From NCBI GenBank assembly GCA_034440595.1, contig JAWXCH010000197.1, positions 1-5,043 of the forward strand: a stretch of DNA of 5,043 nucleotides. Direction: 5' to 3'. Below the pieces are notes generated by a model, which worked only from the letters and a program-made list of their open reading frames with translations, was not told where the DNA came from and searched no databases. The translations under genes were made by a program, and so were the position numbers. This document shows positions 1 through 5,043 of the stretch, piece after piece (within the stretch, counting starts at the first letter, position 1; every line of letters starts with the position of its first letter). This stretch comes from JAWXCH01 sp034440595. Lineage in GTDB: Bacteria > Planctomycetota > Planctomycetia > Pirellulales > JALHPA01.

Positions 1-1
1 G

Positions 2-775
2 CACCAACGACGTAATCGCCAGATTCTCCTCCCGCGGTCCACCCACGTCGACCAAATAACACCCTGCGGTCTTGTCGGCCAGCCGCCGCAATGTAGCCAC
101 CAACTCTTTCGGGCTCTCGGCTTGCTGTTTCGTGTGCCAATCGCCTCGGCGCATGTCACTGATAATGTAAACAATTCGGTTGAGATTGGTTGTTTTGGTC
201 GAAATCAATTTCTCCACTTCACTCAGCGACTGCTCATAGTGCGCCGGCCGGCTCGAAGCGGGCCAACTCGCCAATTCGCTCGCGAGTCGGTTGACCGTAT
301 CAGGCGTAAGCACGGCCTCGCGTACGACGGGCGAACTGGGTCGCGACGTCAGTACAACGGTGAGCGTATCGGAAGTGTGCTGGGCGCCCAACTCGCGAAC
401 CAACTCGGCCGCCATGCGTCTGCCATGCGTCAAGGCGGAAGGCCCTTGCTGCCGCGTCTCCATGCTGGGAGAGTCGTCCAGCAGCACTATTCGCTCAAAG
501 CCAACCTTTCCACCCAGCACCGTCGCTGAAGCGCTCGTCAAAAACGGACGGGCCAACAGCCCCGCCAACAGCAACACGGCCAACACGCGCAGCAGCAGGA
601 TGAGCAAGTCCTCAAGGCGCACCCGGCGGCGATTCTTCTTGTCCGCCTCAAAGAGAAAATCCATCGCCGCCCAATCGACGATTTTGAACTTTCGCTTATT
701 GAGCAAGTGAATCAGGATGGGCACCAGCACCAGCGCGGCTCCGCCGAACAGCAGTGCTGGATAAGTGACGGACAT
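2..775 (-). CDS. BatA-like membrane protein with VWA domain, N-terminal part (gene runs off left edge)
   Basis: This open frame is not terminated before the window edge and gives 258 residues starting at ATG 775. Two hydrophobic segments, at about residues 5-25 and 56-76, flank a basic stretch that includes HLLNKRKFKIVDWAAMDFL. This layout is typical of the BatA N-terminal two-helix domain (TIGR02226-type) found in many planctomycete and Bacteroidetes proteins. A VWA-like domain follows: LLDDSPSM supplies the metal-binding DxSxS motif (D100, S102, S104), and IVYIISD around residues 201-207 is a later core strand of the fold. The protein should be anchored in the inner membrane. Upstream of the ATG there is a weak purine stretch (CAGGGAAAAAAAG). 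It is the third gene after moxR and the DUF58 gene, 114 bp downstream of the latter, and is probably cotranscribed. Family members are usually several hundred residues longer, so the C-terminal part is missing here. Its molecular role is unproven; the aerotolerance name comes from Bacteroides. Confidence 0.85.
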   Translation of the reverse strand, partial: MSVTYPALLFGGAALVLVPILIHLLNKRKFKIVDWAAMDFLFEADKKNRRRVRLEDLLILLLRVLAVLLLAGLLARPFLTSASATVLGGKVGFERIVLLDDSPSMETRQQGPSALTHGRRMAAELVRELGAQHTSDTLTVVLTSRPSSPVVREAVLTPDTVNRLASELASWPASSRPAHYEQSLSEVEKLISTKTTNLNRIVYIISDMRRGDWHTKQQAESPKELVATLRRLADKTAGCYLVDVGGPREENLAITSLV

Positions 776-889
776 GACTTTTTTTCCCTGTTTTCCCTAA
801 TTCTCTGGCAAGCATGGGCGTTTGCTCCACGCTTGTTGTCAGCTCAACGCGTGGTTACCGCCCGCCGGGGGCTTCCGGATTTTCCGGGC
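776..889 (-). other. Intercistronic gap with two hairpins between DUF58 and BatA-like genes
   Basis: This 114-bp gap is unusually long next to the 6-bp gap between the two preceding genes. It holds two inverted repeats. One is CCGGA-AAA-TCCGG on the minus strand (875-887). The other has outer arms CCACGC/GCGTGG and inner arms GTTG/CAAC around a 6-nt loop with an AA bulge (827-854). Neither hairpin is followed directly by a T-run, so I do not call a terminator. They could stabilise or separate parts of the message. No coding potential is visible. Confidence 0.5.
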
Positions 890-1816
890 TTAGCGACGGG
901 TAATATTCCTCCGCGTTCGCTGCCTAAACGTCAAATAAGTCGAAAGTGCCGCCGATAACGGATCGTGGGTACTCAACAAAACGTGATCCACACCCGCGGC
1001 TGAACAAGTGCGTCGCACTTTTTCGAGAAATCTCTGCAGGGCATCCAGGTACGACTTGCGCAGCGCCCGGGGCTCGGCATGCAATTGCGATTCGACCTCC
1101 AGCCCGCGAAATAGCGTGTTGTCCTGAAACGGAAATGTCAATTCATCGTGGTGCATGACCTGAAGCACCACAACCTCGTGCTTGCGCAGGCGAAACTGCA
1201 AGAGAGATTTCGCCAGAATGTCCGGATCAACCAGCAAATCTGAAATCAATACGATCAACCCGCGGCGGCGAACGTGTTCGGCAAGTTGCGGAAAGACCCC
1301 CGCCAGATCGGTTTGGACATCCGGATGAATCTGCTCCAGTTCATGTAGCAACCGTTTGAAGTGACTAGGGTGCGAGCTAGGTGGAAGGTGCCGCTCCACC
1401 TGAGTGTTAAAAGCCAGCAGCCCCACGGCATCTTGTTGGTACTGCAATAACCAAGTGAGCGATGCGGCGCAGGTGGCTGCGTAATCGAACTTGCTCCACC
1501 GACCGTCGCTCTGCGACCCATAGCGCATCGACTTGCTGGCATCCAGCAGAATCGTGCATTGCAGATTGGTTTCCTCCTCATATTCCTTGATATAAAGTCG
1601 ATCGGTACGAGACCAGACTTTCCAGTCGATGTGCTTCGTGTCGTCGCCGGGGGAATATTCTCGATGCGTGGCGAACTCCACCGCATAACCGTTGTAGGGG
1701 CTGCGATGCTCGCCGGTGATGAAACCTTCGACCACCAACCGGGCGCGAACGTCCAGCCGTTTGATCTTCTCCAACGTCTTGGGATCGAGATAGCGTTGAG
1801 TGGCGACCGTTGTCAT
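890..1816 (-). CDS. DUF58 domain protein (VWA-like partner of MoxR ATPase)
   Basis: The gene encodes a complete 308-residue protein, a normal length for the short DUF58 family. The N-terminal part carries the family hallmark: LVVEGFITGEHRSPYNG near residues 27-43, then SPGDDTKHIDWKVWSRTD at 55-72 and the acidic YEEETN at 79-84. A VWA-like core follows, with a metal-site motif DASKS at 92-96, a candidate MIDAS threonine at T149, and LIVLISD at 187-193. There is no signal peptide or membrane segment, so the protein is probably cytoplasmic or peripheral. The start at ATG 1816 fits the family N-terminus, and the next Met (residue 97) would remove the hallmark. No clear Shine-Dalgarno sequence is present; the start lies only 6 bp after the moxR stop, which suggests translational coupling. 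Proteins of this family occur beside MoxR ATPases and are inferred to be their substrates or partners. The biochemical function is not established. Confidence 0.92.
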   Translation of the reverse strand: MTTVATQRYLDPKTLEKIKRLDVRARLVVEGFITGEHRSPYNGYAVEFATHREYSPGDDTKHIDWKVWSRTDRLYIKEYEEETNLQCTILLDASKSMRYGSQSDGRWSKFDYAATCAASLTWLLQYQQDAVGLLAFNTQVERHLPPSSHPSHFKRLLHELEQIHPDVQTDLAGVFPQLAEHVRRRGLIVLISDLLVDPDILAKSLLQFRLRKHEVVVLQVMHHDELTFPFQDNTLFRGLEVESQLHAEPRALRKSYLDALQRFLEKVRRTCSAAGVDHVLLSTHDPLSAALSTYLTFRQRTRRNITRR

Positions 1817-1822
1817 AGTGAT

Positions 1823-2896
1823 TTAATGAAACGCCCTGGCAACCTCGGGAGCAACTTCATCTCCGGAACGGCGATCAGGCACTTCGGCCAACAGCCGATC
1901 AATGACTCGATCTGGCGTGATGCCGCTCGACTCGGCGCTGAAGTTAGTAATCACGCGATGCCGCAGAACCGGATGCGCCACCGCACGAATATCGTCTGTG
2001 CTAACAAAGGTCCGGCCGTCCAGCACGGCCCGCGCCTTGGCCCCCAGCAGCAAATACTGCACCGCCCGCGGGCCGGCGCCCCAACTGACGGATTCCGTGA
2101 TGAAAGCTGGCACATCCGGTTCTTCCACACGCGTGCTGCGCACAAGCCGCAGTGCATAGTGAATGGCATGGGGCGCGACCGGCACTCGACGGACCAACTT
2201 TTGCAAGCGAACGATCTCTTCGGCCGATAGCACGGGCGTTACCTCGGGCTCAAAATGAGCCGTCGTTAATGCGCCGATCTTGTATTCCTCGTCGTATCCC
2301 GGATAGCGAACAAATACTTTGAACATGAACCGATCTTGCTGCGCTTCCGGCAACGTATAGGTCCCTTCCTGTTCGATGGGATTCTGCGTTGCCAGAACGA
2401 AGAAGGGCGCCGGCAGCGGATGGCGTTGGCCTCCGATGGTAACTTGCTTTTCTTGCATCGCTTCCAGCAGCGCGGCCTGCGTCTTCGGCGGAGTGCGATT
2501 GATTTCATCGGCCAACACGATGTTGGCGAAGATCGGCCCTTGCAAGAACTTGAACTGGCGACTGCCCGAAGCCTTATCCTCCTGGATCACTTCGGTGCCC
2601 GTGATGTCCGAGGGCATCAGGTCGGGCGTGAACTGGATGCGATTGAAATCGAGCTGCAGGGATCGGGCCAGGGTGCTGACCATCAACGTCTTGGCTAATC
2701 CTGGCACCCCCTCCAGCAGGCAATGCCCCTGCGAAAAAATGGCCAGCAGCAATTCGTCAATGACTTCCTGCTGACCGACAATAACCTTGGAGAGTTCCGC
2801 GCGAATACTTTGGTGCGCGCTCTTGAGCGATGACAGAGCATCGATATCATGCGAACTAAGTTCGTCAACAACCTGGACTGCTACATTTTCAGTCAT
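1823..2896 (-). CDS. MoxR-family AAA+ ATPase
   Basis: The protein has 357 residues counted from ATG 2896. In order it shows Walker A GVPGLAKT (63-70), Walker B IVLADE (126-131, catalytic D130/E131) followed by INRTPPKTQAALLEAMQE, sensor 1 in ATQNPIEQEGTYTLPEA (N172), the QQDRF segment (about 186-190), and sensor 2 GAGPRA (R277). These are the defining features of the MoxR branch of AAA+ ATPases, which usually act as chaperone-like remodelers for proteins with VWA domains. The next two genes encode such partners. The protein is soluble, with no membrane segment. An in-frame TTG at 2899 precedes the ATG directly. I prefer the ATG because the upstream AAGGGA lies 5 nt before it but only 2 nt before the TTG. 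The frame overlaps no other supported gene and is intact. The cellular target is unknown; in other bacteria such operons have been linked to stress, envelope maintenance or enzyme maturation. Confidence 0.95.
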   Translation of the reverse strand: MTENVAVQVVDELSSHDIDALSSLKSAHQSIRAELSKVIVGQQEVIDELLLAIFSQGHCLLEGVPGLAKTLMVSTLARSLQLDFNRIQFTPDLMPSDITGTEVIQEDKASGSRQFKFLQGPIFANIVLADEINRTPPKTQAALLEAMQEKQVTIGGQRHPLPAPFFVLATQNPIEQEGTYTLPEAQQDRFMFKVFVRYPGYDEEYKIGALTTAHFEPEVTPVLSAEEIVRLQKLVRRVPVAPHAIHYALRLVRSTRVEEPDVPAFITESVSWGAGPRAVQYLLLGAKARAVLDGRTFVSTDDIRAVAHPVLRHRVITNFSAESSGITPDRVIDRLLAEVPDRRSGDEVAPEVARAFH

Positions 2897-2900
2897 CAAT

Positions 2901-2906
2901 GTCCCT
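2901..2906 (-). promoter_or_regulatory. Ribosome binding site of moxR (decides ATG over TTG)
   Basis: The minus strand reads AAGGGA, then CATTG, then ATG. The 5-nt spacing to the ATG at 2896 is suitable, whereas the TTG directly before that ATG would have only 2 nt. Confidence 0.6.
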
Positions 2907-2956
2907 TATAAGTGCAATGACCAAACCTAATCTTTACCAGAATTCCTAGGTTGCTT

Positions 2957-2986
2957 GACGTGGGACTCCATTTTGAATCTCACGTC
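2957..2986. repeat. 12-bp imperfect inverted repeat in moxR leader region
   Basis: The arms GACGTGGGACTC and GAATCTCACGTC pair at 10 of 12 positions by Watson-Crick rules plus one possible wobble, around a 6-nt centre. The element lies about 60 bp ahead of the moxR start. It may be an operator or a leader hairpin. No T-run follows on either strand, so it is not an obvious terminator. Confidence 0.5.
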
Positions 2987-3104
2987 TTGGCGCGGAGGTA
3001 ACCACAGTACAGACAATGTATTAGCGCCCTAACCCAGCCGGACGACAACACTCGCCCATCGCCCAGGCACCTATTTTAACCTTAGACGAACCCCTGGGGC
3101 TAGC

Positions 3105-3130
3105 AGTTCCCGTGTAAACCGCGGGTAACT
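3105..3130. repeat. Short bulged inverted repeat
   Basis: AGTTCCCG pairs with CGGGTAACT with one bulged base around a 9-nt centre. It lies in the non-coding stretch between the small genes and moxR. Its role is unknown and it could occur by chance. Confidence 0.3.
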
Positions 3131-3393
3131 TCAAGCTTTCTGTGCGTCGGAAAACCGGCGAATTACGGCTGAAATCCGTTAGAATGGGGGTGAAGAATGG
3201 CTTTAGCGGCGTACTAGCCGGTGATCGGGGGACAAGCGGATCAAATCATAGAGGCACTACGAAGCAAAAATAGAAGGTGGTTTTCAGAAATATGGACGCG
3301 AAGTGACGAACAGGAACTCGGCTGCAAAATTGGGAAACCTCCCTATTTTAACGCACTTTCAATTTGTGGTCCTAGGCCTGGAACTCTATCCGG

Positions 3394-3615
3394 TCAACTT
3401 GCCATCCGCTTCAAATCGGCCAGATCTGGAGCCCCCACGGCCCAATGTCCCGGATCGTTTGGAATTACCACGAGAAGATCGAGCATTTCACGTTGCCGCT
3501 GCTGGCTCAATTCCGCGCGGCGCAAACGCTCGCTCTCGGACCAAGTTTCTCGAATTTGCCGCATTTGCGAAGCAAGTTGAAGTGACTCGATATTTCCTTT
3601 GATGGCCATCACCAT
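3394..3615 (-). CDS. Small charged, probably helical hypothetical protein (73 aa)
   Basis: I do not recognise this family. The start at ATG 3615 is chosen because AGGAG (3624-3628) lies 8 nt upstream; the longer frame from ATG 3684 has no ribosome binding site. The product begins MVMAIKGNIESLQLASQMRQ. Residues of about 8-48 are rich in Glu, Arg, Gln and Leu without prolines, which suggests one long amphipathic helix, possibly a coiled coil. The C-terminal part contains VVIPNDPGHWAVGAPDLADL and looks less regular. There is no signal peptide or membrane segment, so it is probably cytosolic. It lies 88 bp downstream of the 51-residue membrane protein gene on the same strand and may share its sigma-54 promoter. 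Overlapping plus-strand frames (3221-3580, 3303-3602) lack ribosome binding sites and look like shadows. The function is unknown; I am fairly confident that it is translated, because of the ribosome binding site. Confidence 0.6.
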   Translation of the reverse strand: MVMAIKGNIESLQLASQMRQIRETWSESERLRRAELSQQRQREMLDLLVVIPNDPGHWAVGAPDLADLKRMAS

Positions 3616-3623
3616 GATAAAGT

Positions 3624-3628
3624 CTCCT
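3624..3628 (-). promoter_or_regulatory. Ribosome binding site of the 73-aa gene
   Basis: AGGAG on the minus strand sits 8 nt before ATG 3615. It supports the short start over the upstream ATG at 3684 and favours this strand over the overlapping plus-strand frames. Confidence 0.65.
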
Positions 3629-3703
3629 GATGTTGATACTGCTTGCCAATTTCTCTGTTCTGTTTGAACTACGAAAGGGAACATTTTTTTATGCGTACCT
3701 CTG

Positions 3704-3859
3704 CTACCACCGGCACCCGCCCCAAATCAAAGCGATAATAATGAACGGAAGGGGAAGCCCCAACAGCCAGGCGGCCAAACCATAACGGACACGACCCCTA
3801 CGCAACGATCGTCCACCCCGCCGGCCATGTAGTCGGGCAAGATTCCTGTGAGTCTTCAT
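3704..3859 (-). CDS. Small arginine-rich single-pass membrane protein (51 aa)
   Basis: I do not recognise this family. The frame from ATG 3859 to TAG encodes 51 residues. The first 26 or so are strongly basic, with HGRRGGRSLRRGRVRYG. A hydrophobic segment at about residues 27-46 (LAAWLLGLPLPFIIIALIWG) should span the membrane, and the protein ends GGCRW. By the positive-inside rule the basic head would stay in the cytoplasm and the C-terminus would face outward. A perfect AGGAGG (3864-3869) lies 4 nt before the ATG, which is the main evidence that it is a real gene. It is preceded by a sigma-54-type promoter and a palindrome, and followed 88 bp later by the 73-residue gene on the same strand. 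It could be a small regulator or stress protein of the membrane, or a short toxin-like peptide; the sequence does not decide this. Confidence 0.62.
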   Translation of the reverse strand: MKTHRNLARLHGRRGGRSLRRGRVRYGLAAWLLGLPLPFIIIALIWGGCRW

Positions 3860-3863
3860 ACTG

Positions 3864-3869
3864 CCTCCT
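3864..3869 (-). promoter_or_regulatory. Perfect Shine-Dalgarno AGGAGG of the 51-aa gene
   Basis: AGGAGG is followed by CAGT and then ATG 3859. This is the strongest ribosome binding site in the window and the main reason to accept such a short frame as a gene. Confidence 0.7.
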
Positions 3870-3906
3870 CTTTGGCAAACGAACGAAATGAAACTTGGTG
3901 CTTATG

Positions 3907-3923
3907 CGAGTTCAATGAACTCG
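3907..3923. promoter_or_regulatory. Perfect 17-bp palindrome just after predicted transcription start
   Basis: CGAGTTCAATGAACTCG has 8-bp arms around a single central base. With the transcription start predicted near 3925 it occupies about +3 to +19, where a bound repressor would block transcription. As RNA it could form only a tight hairpin, so a protein-binding operator is the more likely reading. The identity of any regulator is unknown. Confidence 0.55.
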
Positions 3924-3936
3924 GTCGCCGTAGAAA

Positions 3937-3953
3937 GCAAGCCGCGTACCAAA
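3937..3953 (-). promoter_or_regulatory. Sigma-54 (-24/-12) promoter of the small-gene unit
   Basis: The minus strand reads TTTGGTACGCGGCTTGCT. Against the sigma-54 consensus TTGGCACG-N4-TTGCW only one core base differs (T for C), and the invariant GG and GC are separated by exactly 10 nt. The start would be near 3925, giving a leader of about 66 nt before the 51-residue gene. Such promoters require RpoN and an ATP-driven enhancer-binding protein, so the genes below are likely switched on by a specific signal. Confidence 0.68.
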
Positions 3954-3959
3954 AGTGAA

Positions 3960-4193
3960 AAATCGGCCCTAACTCATTACTAGCTCGGCAACTACGCAAA
4001 CCTGAACTGCCGGCTTTCCGCAACGGCGACGGCTGTGATTGCCTAACAAAGGACCGGACTGGCCGCTGCGCGATCAGGAAGAAAGCTTTCGCGCATCCGT
4101 CGCAGAAAAAAGGTGCTGCAATTCGTTTATGGCAGCTTAGCCTGGCGAGCTTGACGCCTCTGAAGAGGCTGCGACTGAATTATGTCAGCGCGC
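3960..4193. other. Non-coding upstream region between rRNA terminator and sigma-54 promoter
   Basis: No supported gene is present. The stretch holds a 7-15-7 inverted repeat (4067-4095), a 10-bp palindrome GAAAGCTTTC within it (4081-4090), and a 6-bp-arm inverted repeat GCCTCT-GA-AGAGGC (4156-4169). The first is well placed to be an activator site for the sigma-54 promoter. Confidence 0.5.
4067..4095. promoter_or_regulatory. Candidate enhancer site (7-15-7 inverted repeat) upstream of the sigma-54 promoter
   Basis: The arms TGCGCGA and TCGCGCA are perfect reverse complements separated by 15 bp. The site is centred about 155 bp before the predicted start, within the usual range for binding sites of sigma-54 activators. 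The role is inferred from position and symmetry only. Confidence 0.38.
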
Positions 4194-4236
4194 AAAAAAC
4201 CCCGCCGCGGATCCGTTTGACGGGCTCCGCGGCGGG
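4194..4236 (-). terminator. Rho-independent terminator of the rRNA operon
   Basis: On the minus strand an 11-bp perfect GC-rich stem, CCCGCCGCGGA with TCCGCGGCGGG, encloses a second small stem CCGT-CAA-ACGG. It is followed by GTTTTTT. The hairpin begins about 20 nt after the 5S gene, as expected for the end of an rRNA transcript. Confidence 0.93.
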
Positions 4237-4255
4237 CTTGTGGTTGGCTTAAAAA

Positions 4256-4362
4256 TCCGGCGATACCTACTCTCGCACTTTGGGTACTACCATCGGCTCT
4301 GAAAGCTTAACTACCGTGTTCGGAATGGGTACGGGTGTGGCCTTTCAGATATGGTCGCCGGA
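4256..4362 (-). rRNA. rrf: 5S ribosomal RNA
   Basis: The minus strand reads TCCGGCGACCATATC at the 5' end and closes with GTAGGTATCGCCGGA. These ends form a perfect 8-bp terminal stem (TCCGGCGA with TCGCCGGA), which sets the boundaries. Inside are conserved 5S segments: CACCCGTACCCATTCCGAACACGG, given here only by its ends CACCCGT and GAACACGG, then AGCCGATGGTAGT and GCGAGAGTAGG. The length of 107 nt is short compared with about 120 in Escherichia coli. It follows the 23S gene on the same strand and is ended by a strong terminator. Confidence 0.95.
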
Positions 4363-4553
4363 ATCAGATCGCAGCGCGGTAAGACGCCAACGACCTGTGT
4401 GTACTGCAAGAGCGATGAATCCAGAGCATTTGTTGGTGGCTACCTACTAATAAGTAGAGAGCCGTTCAACGAGGCCCAGGATTCTGGCCTCTTTAAGTAT
4501 TTGCCTCATAGTATCCCTTGGCGCAATTCCTTGCGGAAGAGCGTTGGATATAT
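4363..4553 (-). other. 23S-5S internal transcribed spacer
   Basis: This spacer of about 190 bp holds no tRNA and no supported gene. A hairpin with arms GAGGCC and GGCCTC around 9 nt (4471-4491) and a small one, CTACT-AATA-AGTAG (4444-4457), may take part in rRNA processing. Confidence 0.75.

Positions 4554-5043
<490 letters not shown>

Larger units (their letters stand above)
2907..3393. other. Non-coding stretch upstream of the moxR operon
   Basis: I see no convincing gene in these roughly 490 bp. Frames on either strand are very short or lack a ribosome binding site. The stretch should hold the promoter of the moxR operon. One weak candidate on the minus strand is TTGTCG (3043-3048) and TAATAC (3018-3023), but the 19-nt spacer is longer than ideal. 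Structured elements are an inverted repeat at 2957-2986, a bulged one at 3105-3130, and an 11-bp direct repeat CCTATTTTAAC (3070-3080 and 3342-3352). There is no hairpin with a T-run after the small gene ending at 3394, so read-through toward moxR cannot be excluded. Confidence 0.5.

Noticed and set aside
2336..2774. Plus-strand frames opposite moxR, and similar frames opposite DUF58 and the BatA-like gene
   Set aside because: The minus-strand proteins carry complete family motifs; the plus-strand frames are their shadows.
2897..2899. TTG as the moxR start
   Set aside because: The AAGGGA site would be only 2 nt away; the directly following ATG has proper spacing.
3221..3580. 119-aa plus-strand open frame
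   Set aside because: It starts at GTG without a ribosome binding site, is rich in Arg, Ser and Cys as in a shadow frame, and overlaps the minus-strand 73-aa gene that has a good AGGAG site.
3303..3602. 99-aa plus-strand open frame
   Set aside because: There is no Shine-Dalgarno sequence and no recognisable domain, and it lies almost entirely opposite the 73-aa gene.
3888..3983. 31-codon plus-strand frame starting MKLGAYASS
   Set aside because: It has no ribosome binding site and runs across the sigma-54 promoter and the palindrome of the opposite strand, so it is probably chance.
4156..4169. GCCTCT-GA-AGAGGC as a terminator or activator site
   Set aside because: No T-run follows on either strand, and it is more than 230 bp from the predicted start, so there is too little to assign a role.
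4518..4534. Sigma-54-like TTGGCGCAATTCCTTGC on the plus strand
   Set aside because: The GG and GC are 11 nt apart instead of the required 10, and it lies inside the rRNA spacer pointing against the operon.

Overview
The window looks like part of a bacterial chromosome, probably from a planctomycete (Pirellulales-like). I base this on the protein style of the MoxR/DUF58/BatA genes, the short 5S rRNA, and the sequence at the 23S 3' end. This placement is inference from pattern recognition, not from a database comparison. All supported genes lie on the minus strand, so transcription runs from the right edge to the left.

Right part (about 4194-5043): the 3' end of a 23S rRNA gene, a spacer of about 190 bp without a tRNA, a 107-nt 5S rRNA closed by a perfect 8-bp terminal stem, and a strong intrinsic terminator that ends the rRNA operon.

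Middle part (about 3394-4193): two small protein genes. The first encodes a 51-residue protein with an arginine-rich head and one membrane segment; it has a perfect AGGAGG ribosome binding site. The second encodes a 73-residue, charged, probably helical protein with its own AGGAG site. Ahead of them is a near-consensus sigma-54 (-24/-12) promoter with exact GG-N10-GC spacing. A perfect 17-bp palindrome sits just after the predicted transcription start, and a 7-15-7 inverted repeat lies about 155 bp upstream, where a sigma-54 activator would bind. Together these look like a compact regulated unit that I cannot assign to a known system.

Left part (1-2896): a MoxR-type AAA+ ATPase, a DUF58 protein with a von Willebrand factor A-like metal site, and the N-terminal 258 residues of a BatA-like membrane protein that runs off the left edge. 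This is the common MoxR-DUF58-BatA arrangement. The ATPase is thought to act like a chaperone on partners carrying VWA domains, one soluble and one anchored in the membrane. About 500 bp with no convincing gene separates the small-gene unit from moxR; it contains several inverted repeats but no clear terminator.
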